Shown piece after piece: positions 36,206-44,215 of a stretch of DNA of 64,000 nucleotides. Origin of the DNA: JAFGDI01 sp963662515 (GTDB taxonomy: Bacteria > Planctomycetota > Phycisphaerae > Sedimentisphaerales > SM23-30). The DNA is taken from positions 3,720,001 to 3,784,000 of the forward strand of contig OY759675.1 in NCBI GenBank assembly GCA_963662515.1. The letters run 5' to 3'. Every line of letters begins with the position of its first letter. Positions within the stretch are counted from its first letter, which is position 1. The position numbers and the translations under genes were made by a program. Below the pieces are notes generated by a model. It was not told the DNA's origin. It saw only the letters and a list, made by a program, of their open reading frames with translations, and searched no databases.

Positions 36206-36214
36206 ATCCCAACC

Positions 36215-36223
36215 ATTATACCA
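36215..36223 (-). promoter_or_regulatory. Extended -10 promoter of the glycosyltransferase operon
   Basis: TGGTATAAT on the minus strand (36223-36215), with no good -35 box. Transcription would start at about 36208, 3 nt before the ATG. This is a second near-leaderless case in the same gene cluster. Confidence 0.5.
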
Positions 36224-36379
36224 AAACCAAAACATCAAAGCCACATTTTCATAACATATTACAAAGAAACGACTTAAACCTACCGCATATTAACGGAAAT
36301 TTCCCACTCAATCCCAGTTACATTTTCCTCTCAGCACGAGTCACAACCTCCCAGCATTTTGTCCTGTTGACTTTTCAAC

Positions 36380-36407
36380 CTGACACACACATATAAAGCC
36401 CTATAAC
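36380..36407 (+). promoter_or_regulatory. Promoter candidate of uvrA
   Basis: CTGACA (36380-36385), a 16-bp spacer and TATAAC (36402-36407) sit within the recurrent CCCTATAAC motif, about 150 bp before uvrA. Confidence 0.4.
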
Positions 36408-36553
36408 CCTAAACAATTTAATAGAAAACAGTTACAACACCGCCCTCCCATCTCACCCTTTTTCGCTTCCGCAAATGCCATTTTTATGTTATCATTGGCA
36501 AATTGCTATTAATAGACAAAGAGAGAACTAGATATATCAAACCGGAAAAATGC

Positions 36554-39373
36554 ATGGCTAATAAATATATTAAAGTAAGAGGGGCTAAGGAGCATAACCT
36601 TAGAGCTGTTGATGTTGATATACCACGCGATAAGCTCGTCGTTATTACCGGCCTGAGCGGCTCTGGCAAAAGCTCACTGGCTTTTGATACTATATTTGCT
36701 GAAGGACAGCGAAAATATGTCGAATCACTCTCGGCTTATGCCCGCCAGTTCCTCGAACAGATGCAAAAGCCTGATGTCGAGAGCATTGAGGGCCTGCCCC
36801 CGACCATTTCCATCGAACAGCGAAGCGGCGGCCGTAACCCCCGTTCCACCGTTGCCACAACCACAGAATTATACGACTATTTCCGACTGCTCTTTGCCCG
36901 GGTCGGCAAGCCCCACTGTTATATATGCGGCAGGCCCATTGAGAGCCAGCATGCCGGGAAGATAGTTGACGACCTCATAAATAATGATGCCGGAAAAAAA
37001 ATATATATCTGCTCCCCCCTGGTCTCTGGCCAGAAAGGTGAACATGCCGAAGTACTCGCCCGAATACAGCGTGATGGCTTTGTCAGGGCCCGCATCGATG
37101 GAGTGATCTGCGAACTTAAAGATGCACCCGAACTAAAAAAGACCGTTGCCCATACTATTGAAGCTGTTATCGACCGCCTGGTAGTAAAAGACTCTATCCG
37201 CGGCCGCATTGCCGATTCAGTTGAACTGGCCATCAAACAAAGCGATGGTACTGTATTGATACTCAAAGAAGATAAAGACAACAACTGGCAGGAACATTTT
37301 TACAGCTCCAAATTCGCCTGTATCGACCACCCGGAAGCTGCTATGCCGGAACTGTCGCCTCGTTGTTTCAGCTTCAATAACCCCTACGGTGCCTGCCGCA
37401 GTTGCGATGGCCTGGGTACGATACAGGAATTCGACCCGGACCTGATCGTCCCTGACGATGAACTATCTTTAGAAGATGGGGCTATTGATGCCTGGCGCAA
37501 AGGCGGCAAACGCATGAACATCTTCTACAACCGCCTTATCCGCACATTCTGCTCGGAATTCGATGTCAGCCCCAGCACCCCTTATAAGAGCATACCAAAG
37601 AATATTCAAAATATCCTTATGTATGGCACAGATGAAAATAAAAATAAAGGACCTGAGTTTGAAGGTGTTATACCAAACCTCATGCGCCGCTTCAAAACCA
37701 CCGATAGCGAATTTGTCAAGGCCAGACTGCACGGCTACATGTCGGAACAACCCTGTCAGGACTGCAATGGCGCCAGACTGCGGCCGGAATCGCTCGCGGT
37801 TTTCATCAATGGCAAAAACATCAATGATGTAGTCCAGATGAGCATAGCACAGGCCAGAGAATTCTTTGACAGCCTTAATTTCTCTAACGAAGCGGCTGCT
37901 ATCGCCGAACCTATACTTAAAGAGGTTCGCAACCGCCTTAAATTCCTCTCCAATGTCGGACTTGACTACCTGACACTCAGCCGACGCAGCGGAACACTGT
38001 CCGGCGGGGAAGCTCAACGCATTCGACTGGCTACCCAGGTTGGCTCTGCTCTGGTTGGTGTTTGCTATGTACTGGATGAGCCATCTATCGGATTACATCA
38101 GCGAGATAACGAAAAACTCATTCACACTATGCGTAACCTTGCTGACCTGGGCAACTCCGTGCTGGTCGTTGAGCATGATGAAGATACCATGTTCGCTGCT
38201 GACCATATTATCGATGTCGGACCTGGCGCAGGACATCGAGGCGGACAGATAGTCGCTCAGGGAACGATCGAGGATATTAAAGTCGCAGAACGATCCATTA
38301 CCGGCCAGTATCTCGCCGGAATACGACAGATCAAACTGCCTGAAAAACGCAGAAAAGTTAACCCAAAATTCTCCGTTTCCGTTAAAGGCGTTGAACAAAA
38401 TAACCTCAAAAATATCGAAGTTGTTTTCCCTCTGGAAACTTTCACCTGCGTCACAGGTGTTAGCGGCTCGGGCAAAAGCTCTCTGGTTCGACAGGTTCTG
38501 CTCCCGGCTATGATGAGAAAACTCTATAATAGCCACGACAAGCCCGGCAAGTTTAAAAAGCTAGTCGGCATGAACCGCGTCGATAAGGTTATCCAGATCG
38601 ACCAGAGCCCCATCGGCAGAACTCCTCGTTCTAACCCGGCAACCTACACCGGCGTCTTTGACCTCATCCGCCAGTTGTTCAGTAAGACCAGAGACGCTCG
38701 CATACGCGGATACAACCCCGGCCGTTTCAGCTTCAATGTTAAAGGTGGCCGATGCGAGTATTGCCAGGGACAAGGAACTAAAAAGATTGAAATGCACTTC
38801 CTGCCGGATGTCTATGTCGAATGTGAACAGTGCAAAGGAACTCGCTATAATCGCGAAACTCTTGATATAAAATATCGCGGCATGAGCATTTCAGATGTAC
38901 TCAACATGTCTGTTGCTGATTCTCTCGAATTCTTCGACAGCTTCCCCAAGATCAAACAAATGCTCAGAGCACTGTATGATGTCGGACTCAGCTACATCGC
39001 CCTGGGACAGGCTTCTACCACCCTTTCAGGCGGAGAAGCTCAACGAGTAAAACTTGCCGCCGAACTGGGCAGAAACAGCACCGGGCACACCTTCTATGTC
39101 CTCGATGAACCTACTACCGGTCTGCACATGGCAGATATTCATAACCTGCTCAATGTGCTTAACCGCTTAGTTGATAAAGGCAACACCGTTGTCGTTATTG
39201 AACACAATCTCGATGTCATTAAAGTTGCCGACCACATTATCGACCTCGGTCCTGAAGGCGGCGATCTGGGCGGGTACATAGTCGCAACTGGTACGCCCGA
39301 AGAAATATGCCAGATACCTGAAAGCTACACCGGCAAATTCCTCAAGAGCAAACTTTGCACAGACAATGGATGA
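36554..39373 (+). CDS. uvrA: Excinuclease ABC subunit A
   Basis: DNA-damage recognition ATPase of nucleotide excision repair, 939 residues. I start it at ATG 36554, because the family begins at the equivalent of KYIKVRGAKEHNL; the longer open frame starts at a TTG. Two ABC modules are visible. The first Walker A is GLSGSGKSS (33-41), with signature LSGGEAQRIRLA near 495. The second is GVSGSGKSS near 640, with signature LSGGEAQRVKLA near 835. Zinc sites are CYIC, CRSC and C-x2-C ... C-x2-C (CEYCQGQG, CEQCKGTR). It is the standard length and monocistronic, ending in a strong terminator. Confidence 0.97.
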   Translation: MANKYIKVRGAKEHNLRAVDVDIPRDKLVVITGLSGSGKSSLAFDTIFAEGQRKYVESLSAYARQFLEQMQKPDVESIEGLPPTISIEQRSGGRNPRSTVATTTELYDYFRLLFARVGKPHCYICGRPIESQHAGKIVDDLINNDAGKKIYICSPLVSGQKGEHAEVLARIQRDGFVRARIDGVICELKDAPELKKTVAHTIEAVIDRLVVKDSIRGRIADSVELAIKQSDGTVLILKEDKDNNWQEHFYSSKFACIDHPEAAMPELSPRCFSFNNPYGACRSCDGLGTIQEFDPDLIVPDDELSLEDGAIDAWRKGGKRMNIFYNRLIRTFCSEFDVSPSTPYKSIPKNIQNILMYGTDENKNKGPEFEGVIPNLMRRFKTTDSEFVKARLHGYMSEQPCQDCNGARLRPESLAVFINGKNINDVVQMSIAQAREFFDSLNFSNEAAAIAEPILKEVRNRLKFLSNVGLDYLTLSRRSGTLSGGEAQRIRLATQVGSALVGVCYVLDEPSIGLHQRDNEKLIHTMRNLADLGNSVLVVEHDEDTMFAADHIIDVGPGAGHRGGQIVAQGTIEDIKVAERSITGQYLAGIRQIKLPEKRRKVNPKFSVSVKGVEQNNLKNIEVVFPLETFTCVTGVSGSGKSSLVRQVLLPAMMRKLYNSHDKPGKFKKLVGMNRVDKVIQIDQSPIGRTPRSNPATYTGVFDLIRQLFSKTRDARIRGYNPGRFSFNVKGGRCEYCQGQGTKKIEMHFLPDVYVECEQCKGTRYNRETLDIKYRGMSISDVLNMSVADSLEFFDSFPKIKQMLRALYDVGLSYIALGQASTTLSGGEAQRVKLAAELGRNSTGHTFYVLDEPTTGLHMADIHNLLNVLNRLVDKGNTVVVIEHNLDVIKVADHIIDLGPEGGDLGGYIVATGTPEEICQIPESYTGKFLKSKLCTDNG

Positions 39374-39404
39374 AAATGCCGCACAACTTTTTTCAGTTCA
39401 ACTC

Positions 39405-39438
39405 AACAGGTCAGGCTCTTTGTCTGACCTGTTCTTTT
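39405..39438 (+). terminator. Rho-independent terminator of uvrA
   Basis: A perfect 10-bp stem AACAGGTCAG/CTGACCTGTT (39405-39414 with 39424-39433) has a 9-nt loop and is followed by CTTTTTC. It lies about 30 bp after the stop. Confidence 0.92.
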
Positions 39439-39887
39439 TCATCAGGCACATCTCCTACATTATCTTGATTTATTATAAGACTTGAATATAGCCACACCCG
39501 CCAAACCATTTTCTGTCGCTGTTACACCTTTTTAGGTGCCTTATGTTTTTATAGTCCTATAACTTTTTAGTATCTATTTTTTTCAGTTATTTTTTTTCAC
39601 CTACTCTACAAATAACCCTAAGACACAACCAACTTTCCCTTACTTCATATAAAAAAAGAAGTTACAATTTTAACCTATTTTTAACCAACTTCTCATTCAT
39701 CAAAAAATGCAGATAAAATAGTCCTATAACATTAAATAACAGCCAATATCACAGGTATTCTGTTAGAAAGTCTCATGTTTACTCTCTTTCCGTCCGATAG
39801 ATTCTCTGCAGGTTGGTTGAAGGAATAACAGCCTGCAACGAAATGGAGCCGCCCCAAGGGGCATAAAAAAAGGAAGAAGTTTATACG
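39439..39887 (+). other. Intergenic leader with hairpins and two GTCCTATAAC boxes
   Basis: GTCCTATAAC occurs at 39554-39563 and 39721-39730. Hairpins are CACCT/AGGTG (about 39526-39538), TGCAGG/CCTGCA (39807-39812 with 39832-39837) and GCCCC-AA-GGGGC (39851-39862). The last ends 8 nt before the SD of the Cys-rich ORF. The 39800-39865 part looks like a folded 5' leader. I could not match it to a known riboswitch. Confidence 0.45.
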
Positions 39888-40076
39888 ATGAGCTGCCCTT
39901 ATCTGAATTCGGATGAGTATCATTGTGACAGGCAGTCAAATGCCAGTAAATCAGACACAAAAAGTGAACTGTGTAATGACCAGTATCTTTTTTGCAGTCG
40001 CTTTCTCGAAATCTGCCATAAAATGCAGCATCAGAGATCGTTTACTGCCCAGAAGGAACTGATGACTGTCAGATGA
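39888..40076 (+). CDS. Small cysteine-rich protein
   Basis: 62 residues. AGGAAGAAG lies 8 nt before the ATG, an excellent SD. Five cysteines (3, 13, 29, 36, 43) are in the arrangement CPYLN ... YHC ... LC ... FC ... IC, which suggests a zinc or iron-sulphur site. Small single-domain proteins beginning CPYL with three further Cys are widespread. I cannot name the family with certainty. It is preceded by a hairpin-rich leader and followed by the xer gene 151 bp downstream. The Cys spacing and SD support a real gene despite its size. Confidence 0.6.
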   Translation: MSCPYLNSDEYHCDRQSNASKSDTKSELCNDQYLFCSRFLEICHKMQHQRSFTAQKELMTVR

Positions 40077-40227
40077 AAGCTATTGTTGATTTTACCCTCT
40101 GTGACGGGGTTTGTGGAGATTCCGCGCCCAGATGGTATTGCATCTCAATTTCTGGCAGTTATACTCATTATTGCGTTTTTTGGAAAATGAAGAAGAACTA
40201 GAAGAACAAGTTGTGGATAATTGAATC

Positions 40228-41175
40228 ATGAAGTTTTTTCAAGAAAATGAGAAGAAGTTGGAAAAATGGCCGGATTCCGAAATTGAAACTTTTCTGCACT
40301 ATCTTTGTGTAGAAGGTGGACTAGCCGGCAACACGATAATGTCATATCGAAGAGATCTGCGGCGTTTCGCTCATTTCGCAGAGCTTAACGGTCTGACATT
40401 ACCTGACCAAATCAACCCGCAAACTGCCGTTGATTTCGTAAAATGGCTCTCGCAGCCGGTCGAACAAGATCACACCAGACTCTCTGAAGCTACTATCGCT
40501 CGCCATGTCGTTTCTCTGCGCATGTTTATGCGATATCAGAAACTCACAGGGAAAGTCAAAACTGATCTTTGCGACCTTATGGAATCACCTCGCATCTGGC
40601 AAAGAGTGCCTCGGGTTTTATCAAAGCAGCAGGCTGCTGAACTGGTTTCAGCTGTTAACCCTGTTGACCAGTTATTCCTCAGAGACAAAGCCTTACTCGA
40701 ACTGCTCTACGCCACTGGCATGAGAGCATCAGAGGCAGCATCTCTCAATCTCAGCGATGTTAACTTCAAAATGGGTTATCTCAGGTGTATTGGTAAAGGT
40801 GATAAGGAAAGAATTATACCCGTACATAAATACGCCATCGATGTCCTGCATGACTATGTCACCAAGCAGAGACTGGACCTCACCGAAAAAACCCATTCCC
40901 GCAAGCTCTTTGTCTCGAAAAACGGCAAAGAACTTTCACGGATCGAAGTCTGGAGAATTGTCAAAAAGGCTGCCCTCAAAGCCGGCCTGCCTGGCAAAGT
41001 AACTCCCCATACCCTGAGACATTGCTTTGGAACCCACCTCCTGCAGGGCGGTGCTGACCTCAGAAGTGTACAGGAAATGCTCGGACACGCTGACCTGAGT
41101 ACAACCCAGATTTATACTCATGTTAACCATGAACATCTGAGAAGTATTCATAAAAAGTATCATCCCATGGGATAA
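40228..41175 (+). CDS. Tyrosine recombinase XerC/XerD
   Basis: 315 residues, the normal Xer size. The SAM-like core-binding domain lies at about 20-110 (FLHYLCVEGGLAGNTIMSYRRDLRRF). The catalytic domain has the first Arg in ATGMRASEAASL, Lys near 195, HTLRHCFGTHLLQGGADL (His-x2-Arg), LGHADLSTTQ and the nucleophile Tyr in IYTHV. It resolves chromosome dimers at dif. The spacing resembles XerD more than XerC, but I do not assign it. The stop lies only about 20 bp before the repeat-rich accessory region begins. It is probably the chromosomal enzyme, not an integrase of that region. Confidence 0.9.
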   Translation: MKFFQENEKKLEKWPDSEIETFLHYLCVEGGLAGNTIMSYRRDLRRFAHFAELNGLTLPDQINPQTAVDFVKWLSQPVEQDHTRLSEATIARHVVSLRMFMRYQKLTGKVKTDLCDLMESPRIWQRVPRVLSKQQAAELVSAVNPVDQLFLRDKALLELLYATGMRASEAASLNLSDVNFKMGYLRCIGKGDKERIIPVHKYAIDVLHDYVTKQRLDLTEKTHSRKLFVSKNGKELSRIEVWRIVKKAALKAGLPGKVTPHTLRHCFGTHLLQGGADLRSVQEMLGHADLSTTQIYTHVNHEHLRSIHKKYHPMG

Positions 41176-41205
41176 TAGCAGAATATATCCCCCACCCCAT
41201 TTTCC

Positions 41206-41313
41206 GGGTACCTCTATAAAATCGATTTCATCCTGGTGGAATATGGCAGCCCCCATCTGCCCTGTTCCAGTGCCCCTGGCACAGCCAGAGAAATAGATTT
41301 TTGAGAGGTACCC
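41206..41313. repeat. 108-bp fold-back repeat, copy 1
   Basis: Arms of 24 bp face each other: GGGTACCTCT plus 14 bp at 41206-41229, against its near-complement at 41290-41313, ending AGAGGTACCC. Inside is a GTGCC-CCT-GGCAC hairpin (41270-41282). T7 follows the right arm, so the whole could fold into one long hairpin that terminates rightward transcription. A copy with two visible differences lies at 43834-43941. The GGTACC ends resemble those of the RAYT repeats. Confidence 0.8.
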
Positions 41314-41342
41314 ATTTTTTTGCCCCCTGAGAACAGCATAAA

Positions 41343-42988
41343 GGGCTTGTTGCCCTGGGTGTTTTTTGGGAGGGGGTTATTTATTGTTTTTGTATATTCT
41401 GTTTTCAGTTGAATTTTATCTGGAATAATCGGATTTTGGCTCAGGATGAGGTTTGGGCAGTTGGATTACCCGGCAGATGTAATAGCTGAGACAAAATCAG
41501 GGTTGAAATCGCGGCTAAAACGGAATTAGCTACTGTTTGAGCCTTTTTCCCTCCGGCCAGCGTGATCAGCTTGCGCACATTCTGCACTGCTGCGATGATC
41601 AGGTTCTGGATCTCTGCTTTTATCAGAGTTCGCCACCGGCATCTTTTCAGGCGTGATTGTTTGCCCCATCAGCAAAACTGCCCTCGCTGCGGGCCATTCG
41701 CTTTTGCCTCAGACTGCATCTTTCTGCAGAAGTAAAACATCCATCGGCCCAACGCGAATATTCCATATTAATATCTTCGCTTATCCGCCGGCCGCTGTTA
41801 TTACTCTTTACACATTCACTGAAATACTGACATTGTTCACATACCTTACGGTCGGCCTCATAAGCATAGTGCTTGCCATTTCTGCTGGCTCTTATCCCTA
41901 TATATTCCAGCTTCTCTCCCGCAGGACATATATAACAATTGCGTACTTCATCATAAACAAATCGGTCTTTCTGAAATTCCCGGCTCTGGCCGCTCGAATG
42001 ATATCTCGCATGGTCAATGCAGGGCATAGCTCCTTTATCCTGCAAATATCTGTAATTGTCCAGCGTACCGTAAGCCTTATCCGCAACTACTGTCTCAACG
42101 GCTTTATGTGTATTTGATTCGTGAGTCTCGATCGCCTGCTCTAATACTTTGCCATCATTCACATTGGCCGGTGTTGTCACAGTGGCAGTTATAATTCCAT
42201 GAGCATCATCCACCACCCGATGGTCTTTATAGCCCAGCGTGGTTTTGCCATTCTTTGTGGCTAAACGGGCATCCGGATCACTTTGGCTGGCCCGCTGACA
42301 AAGCTCGGCATCGGCAGGCTTAACCTCGCTTTGTGCCTTGCTGTTATCTTCCACTTTGTCCTGATCATCAAGCTGCTCATAGAGCCTGTCGCTGAGCTGA
42401 TGTATTTGCGGACGCAAATGGTCCTTACTGGCATCAGCCGTTATCGTGGTAGAATCAATATGAATTATCTCGCCATCAACCAGACCGGCTTCTATGCACT
42501 GCTCAAGCACTATCTGGAAGAACTCGGCAAATACTTCCCGGCCCCAACGCTTGCGGGCCTTGGACAAAACACTGTGGTCAGGGGTCTCATCATCAAGATC
42601 ATAATCACAGAACCACAGCCAGTCCATACGCAAAGGCAACTGAGCGGCAAGCTGTCTTTCAGATTTGACATTCTCCAGAAATAACAGAAAGATCAACTTC
42701 ATGATCACAGCCGGATCGATCGAAGTATTACCCCTGGCTCCATAAAGACCGGCTACACGCTTACGCACAAAAGAAAAGTCTATGGCCTTTTTGATCTTAC
42801 GCAAAGGATGATCCGCCGGAACCTTCTGCTCCAGAGAAATCCCATAAAACAACTTCGGCTTAATGTCCTTGGCTTTACCCATCATAATAAATATATCTCC
42901 TGTTATTCAGACAGATATATTTTAAACATTATCAAAACAGATACAATTAATAAGTTCATGTTTTAATAAATATTTGGGCAACACGCCC
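41343..42988 (-). mobile_element. IS1182-family insertion sequence (1646 bp) with TAAA target duplication
   Basis: The terminal inverted repeats are 13 bp (GGGCTTGTTGCCC at 41343-41355; GGGCAACACGCCC at 42976-42988) with one mismatch. The direct repeat TAAA flanks both ends (41339-41342, 42989-42992). The second copy of the host repeat has the uninterrupted site AACAGCATAAATGCAAAAAG at 43959-43978, which proves the boundaries. It encodes one transposase on the minus strand, now frameshifted. IS1182 elements commonly make 4-bp duplications, which agrees. Confidence 0.93.
41441..42885 (-). pseudogene. IS1182-type transposase with a C-terminal frameshift
   Basis: DDE transposase. The intact part (42885 to 41647) is 412 residues: an N-terminal DUF772 domain (PADHPLRKIKKAIDFSFV; LLFLENVKSERQLAAQLPL), the first catalytic Asp in IHIDSTTITADAS, the second in VVADKAYGTL, a C-x2-C region (CEQCQYFSEC) and the C-terminal RMARSEGSFADGANNH with the catalytic Glu. 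There the frame stops. The -1 frame, however, continues RLKRCRWRTLIKAEIQNLII and on to a stop at 41441, which is the expected family C-terminus. One missing C in the NNH-R junction explains it. The slip site is not a canonical slippery heptamer, so decay is likelier than programmed frameshifting. Confidence 0.88.
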
Positions 42989-42993
42989 TAAAT

Positions 42994-43109
42994 GCAAAAA
43001 GCCCGCAAGAACTTGTCCTGCAGGCTTTTATTTTCAATCGAACTGAAAAAGACGATTACTCAAATTACTTGGTGATAACCTTTACCAGGTCCAGAACCTT
43101 GCATGAGTA
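42994..43109 (-). pseudogene. Fragment of the gapA 3' end and its terminator, copy 1
   Basis: It is about 93 percent identical to the end of the resident gapA gene at 46465-46585. The terminator hairpin is present with one stem mismatch. The stop codon at 43065-43067 and about 14 codons (LVKVITK end) follow, breaking off at GCATGAGTA. It fuses directly to RAYT 3'-end sequence at about 43111. The IS1182 element is inserted at its left edge. Confidence 0.85.
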
Positions 43110-43110
43110 C

Positions 43111-43227
43111 ACCAGAAACCCAAAAAACAACACAAAAAACAGTGTATGTTTTTGACAAATAAATTTACATAAATAATTAAAATATAATATCTTAAACGAA
43201 ACAGTACCTGGTACCATCCGATTGTCT
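43111..43227 (+). repeat. RAYT 3'-end fragment with REP unit, copy 1
   Basis: It matches the last codons of the RAYT gene (ending NSVCF), the AT-rich tail and the AAACGAAACAGTACCTGG sequence. It ends with the REP unit GGTACCATCCGATTGTCT at 43210-43227. The intact source is at 45716-45833. Confidence 0.83.
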
Positions 43228-43362
43228 TCTTCCTCAAATCCTCGCTAAAAACTTTTTCTGCAAAGATCGCGATGCTCGCTGGCCAGAAATTAATGTCGCA
43301 CACGCCCAAGCGGATATCTGAAAAACATCTGGCAGATGCAGTATGAGAAGATATAATTACCT

Positions 43363-43746
43363 GTGCCTGAATTTATCTATGAATATCCATCGCCTAAATT
43401 AATGGTACAAAAAATGATCATTAAATCTATAGCTATTGTATTATTTGTTGTGTTTTTCGTCGCTGCCCATGTTGTTGCCTACCGCAACCTTATAGTAAAA
43501 CCATTCTGGGTCGCAGTTCTCAAATACTGGGGGATAATGACATTTGTTTTTGTTTTTCAAATCATTATCAACCCACCAAGCGAACAAATAGAAGGTAATG
43601 ACTCTATTCAGGGTTGTGGCATATGGATTATCTCTGGTTGGTTAACATCGATATTTATTTGTGCAATATTATACTCACTTAAAATATTTGCACATTGGCT
43701 TAATGGTGTCTTTTCCAAACAAACAGCAACCGACAAACGAGAATAG
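43363..43746 (+). CDS. Hypothetical small membrane protein in the repeat region
   Basis: Up to 127 residues from a GTG at 43363; ATGs at 43402 and 43414 are alternatives, none with a clear SD. Three hydrophobic helices are visible: SIAIVLFVVFFVAAHVVAY, YWGIMTFVFVFQIII and GIWIISGWLTSIFICAILY. The tail is hydrophilic. I recognise no family. It sits alone between a REP unit (43210-43227) and the left end of the composite element (43788), so it may be cargo or a decayed remnant. Confidence 0.45.
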   Translation: MPEFIYEYPSPKLMVQKMIIKSIAIVLFVVFFVAAHVVAYRNLIVKPFWVAVLKYWGIMTFVFVFQIIINPPSEQIEGNDSIQGCGIWIISGWLTSIFICAILYSLKIFAHWLNGVFSKQTATDKRE

Positions 43747-43833
43747 CATTTGCTTCTCATAATCTTCACCGCCTTACTCTTGCGTAGAGATAACCGGAAG
43801 TTACCTAGTACCATTTCGGTTACCCCATTTTCC

Positions 43834-43941
43834 GGGTACCTCTATAAAATCGATTTCATCCTGGTGGAGTATTGCAGCCCCCATCTGCCCTGTTCCAGTG
43901 CCCCTGGCACAGCCAGAGAAATAGATTTTTGAGAGGTACCC
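43834..43941. repeat. 108-bp fold-back repeat, copy 2
   Basis: Same structure as 41206-41313: 24-bp arms 43834-43857 and 43918-43941, followed by T7. It lies inside the composite element. Confidence 0.8.
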
Positions 43942-43970
43942 TTTTTTTGCCCCCTGGGAACAGCATAAAT

Positions 43971-44086
43971 GCAAAAAGCCCGCAAGAACTTGTCCTGCAG
44001 GCTTATATTTTCAATCGAACTGAAAAAGACGATTACTCAAATTACTTGGTGATAACCTTTACCAGGTCCAGAACCTTGCATGAGTA
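43971..44086 (-). pseudogene. Fragment of the gapA 3' end and its terminator, copy 2
   Basis: The same fragment as at 42994-43109, with the gapA stop at 44042-44044. It is uninterrupted on its left, showing the IS1182 empty site (TAAA at 43966-43969). It joins RAYT 3'-end sequence at about 44089. Confidence 0.85.
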
Positions 44087-44215
44087 CACCAGAAACCCAA
44101 AAATCAACACAAAAAACAGTGTATGTTTTTGACAAATAAATTTACATAAATAATTAAAATATAATATCTTAAACGAAACAGTACCTGGTACCCTCCGGTT
44201 ATCTCAGGAAACCTT

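Larger units (their letters stand above)
43788..44204. mobile_element. Non-autonomous RAYT-type composite element
   Basis: The 417-bp segment is bounded by AGATAACCGGAAGTTACC (43788-43805) and GGTACCCTCCGGTTATCT (44187-44204). These are inverted repeats matching at 16 of 18 positions, and they share a T variant that distinguishes them from the RAYT gene's own ends. Inside, in order, are the 108-bp fold-back repeat, the gapA 3'-end fragment and the RAYT 3' end. The same interior exists as copy 1 (41194-43227), where the IS1182 element has inserted. It carries no transposase, so it would need the RAYT at 45069 in trans. The mobility is inferred from the ends. Confidence 0.6.

Noticed and set aside
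39732..39960. Two overlapping minus-strand frames opposite the Cys-rich gene leader
   Set aside because: They are antisense to a better-supported gene and to a hairpin-rich leader, with no SD.
41653..42117. 154-codon plus-strand frame inside the IS1182 transposase
   Set aside because: It is an antisense shadow of the transposase gene.
43082..43309. 75-codon minus-strand frame containing CDINFWPASIAIFAEKVFSE
   Set aside because: The N-terminal part looks protein-like and may be another gene remnant beside the REP unit. The rest is repeat sequence and there is no start signal, so it is too weak to annotate.
43872..44132. 86-codon plus-strand frame ending NSVCF
   Set aside because: It is not a gene. 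It reads through the fold-back repeat and the gapA antisense fragment into the RAYT 3'-end fragment, which explains its C-terminus.
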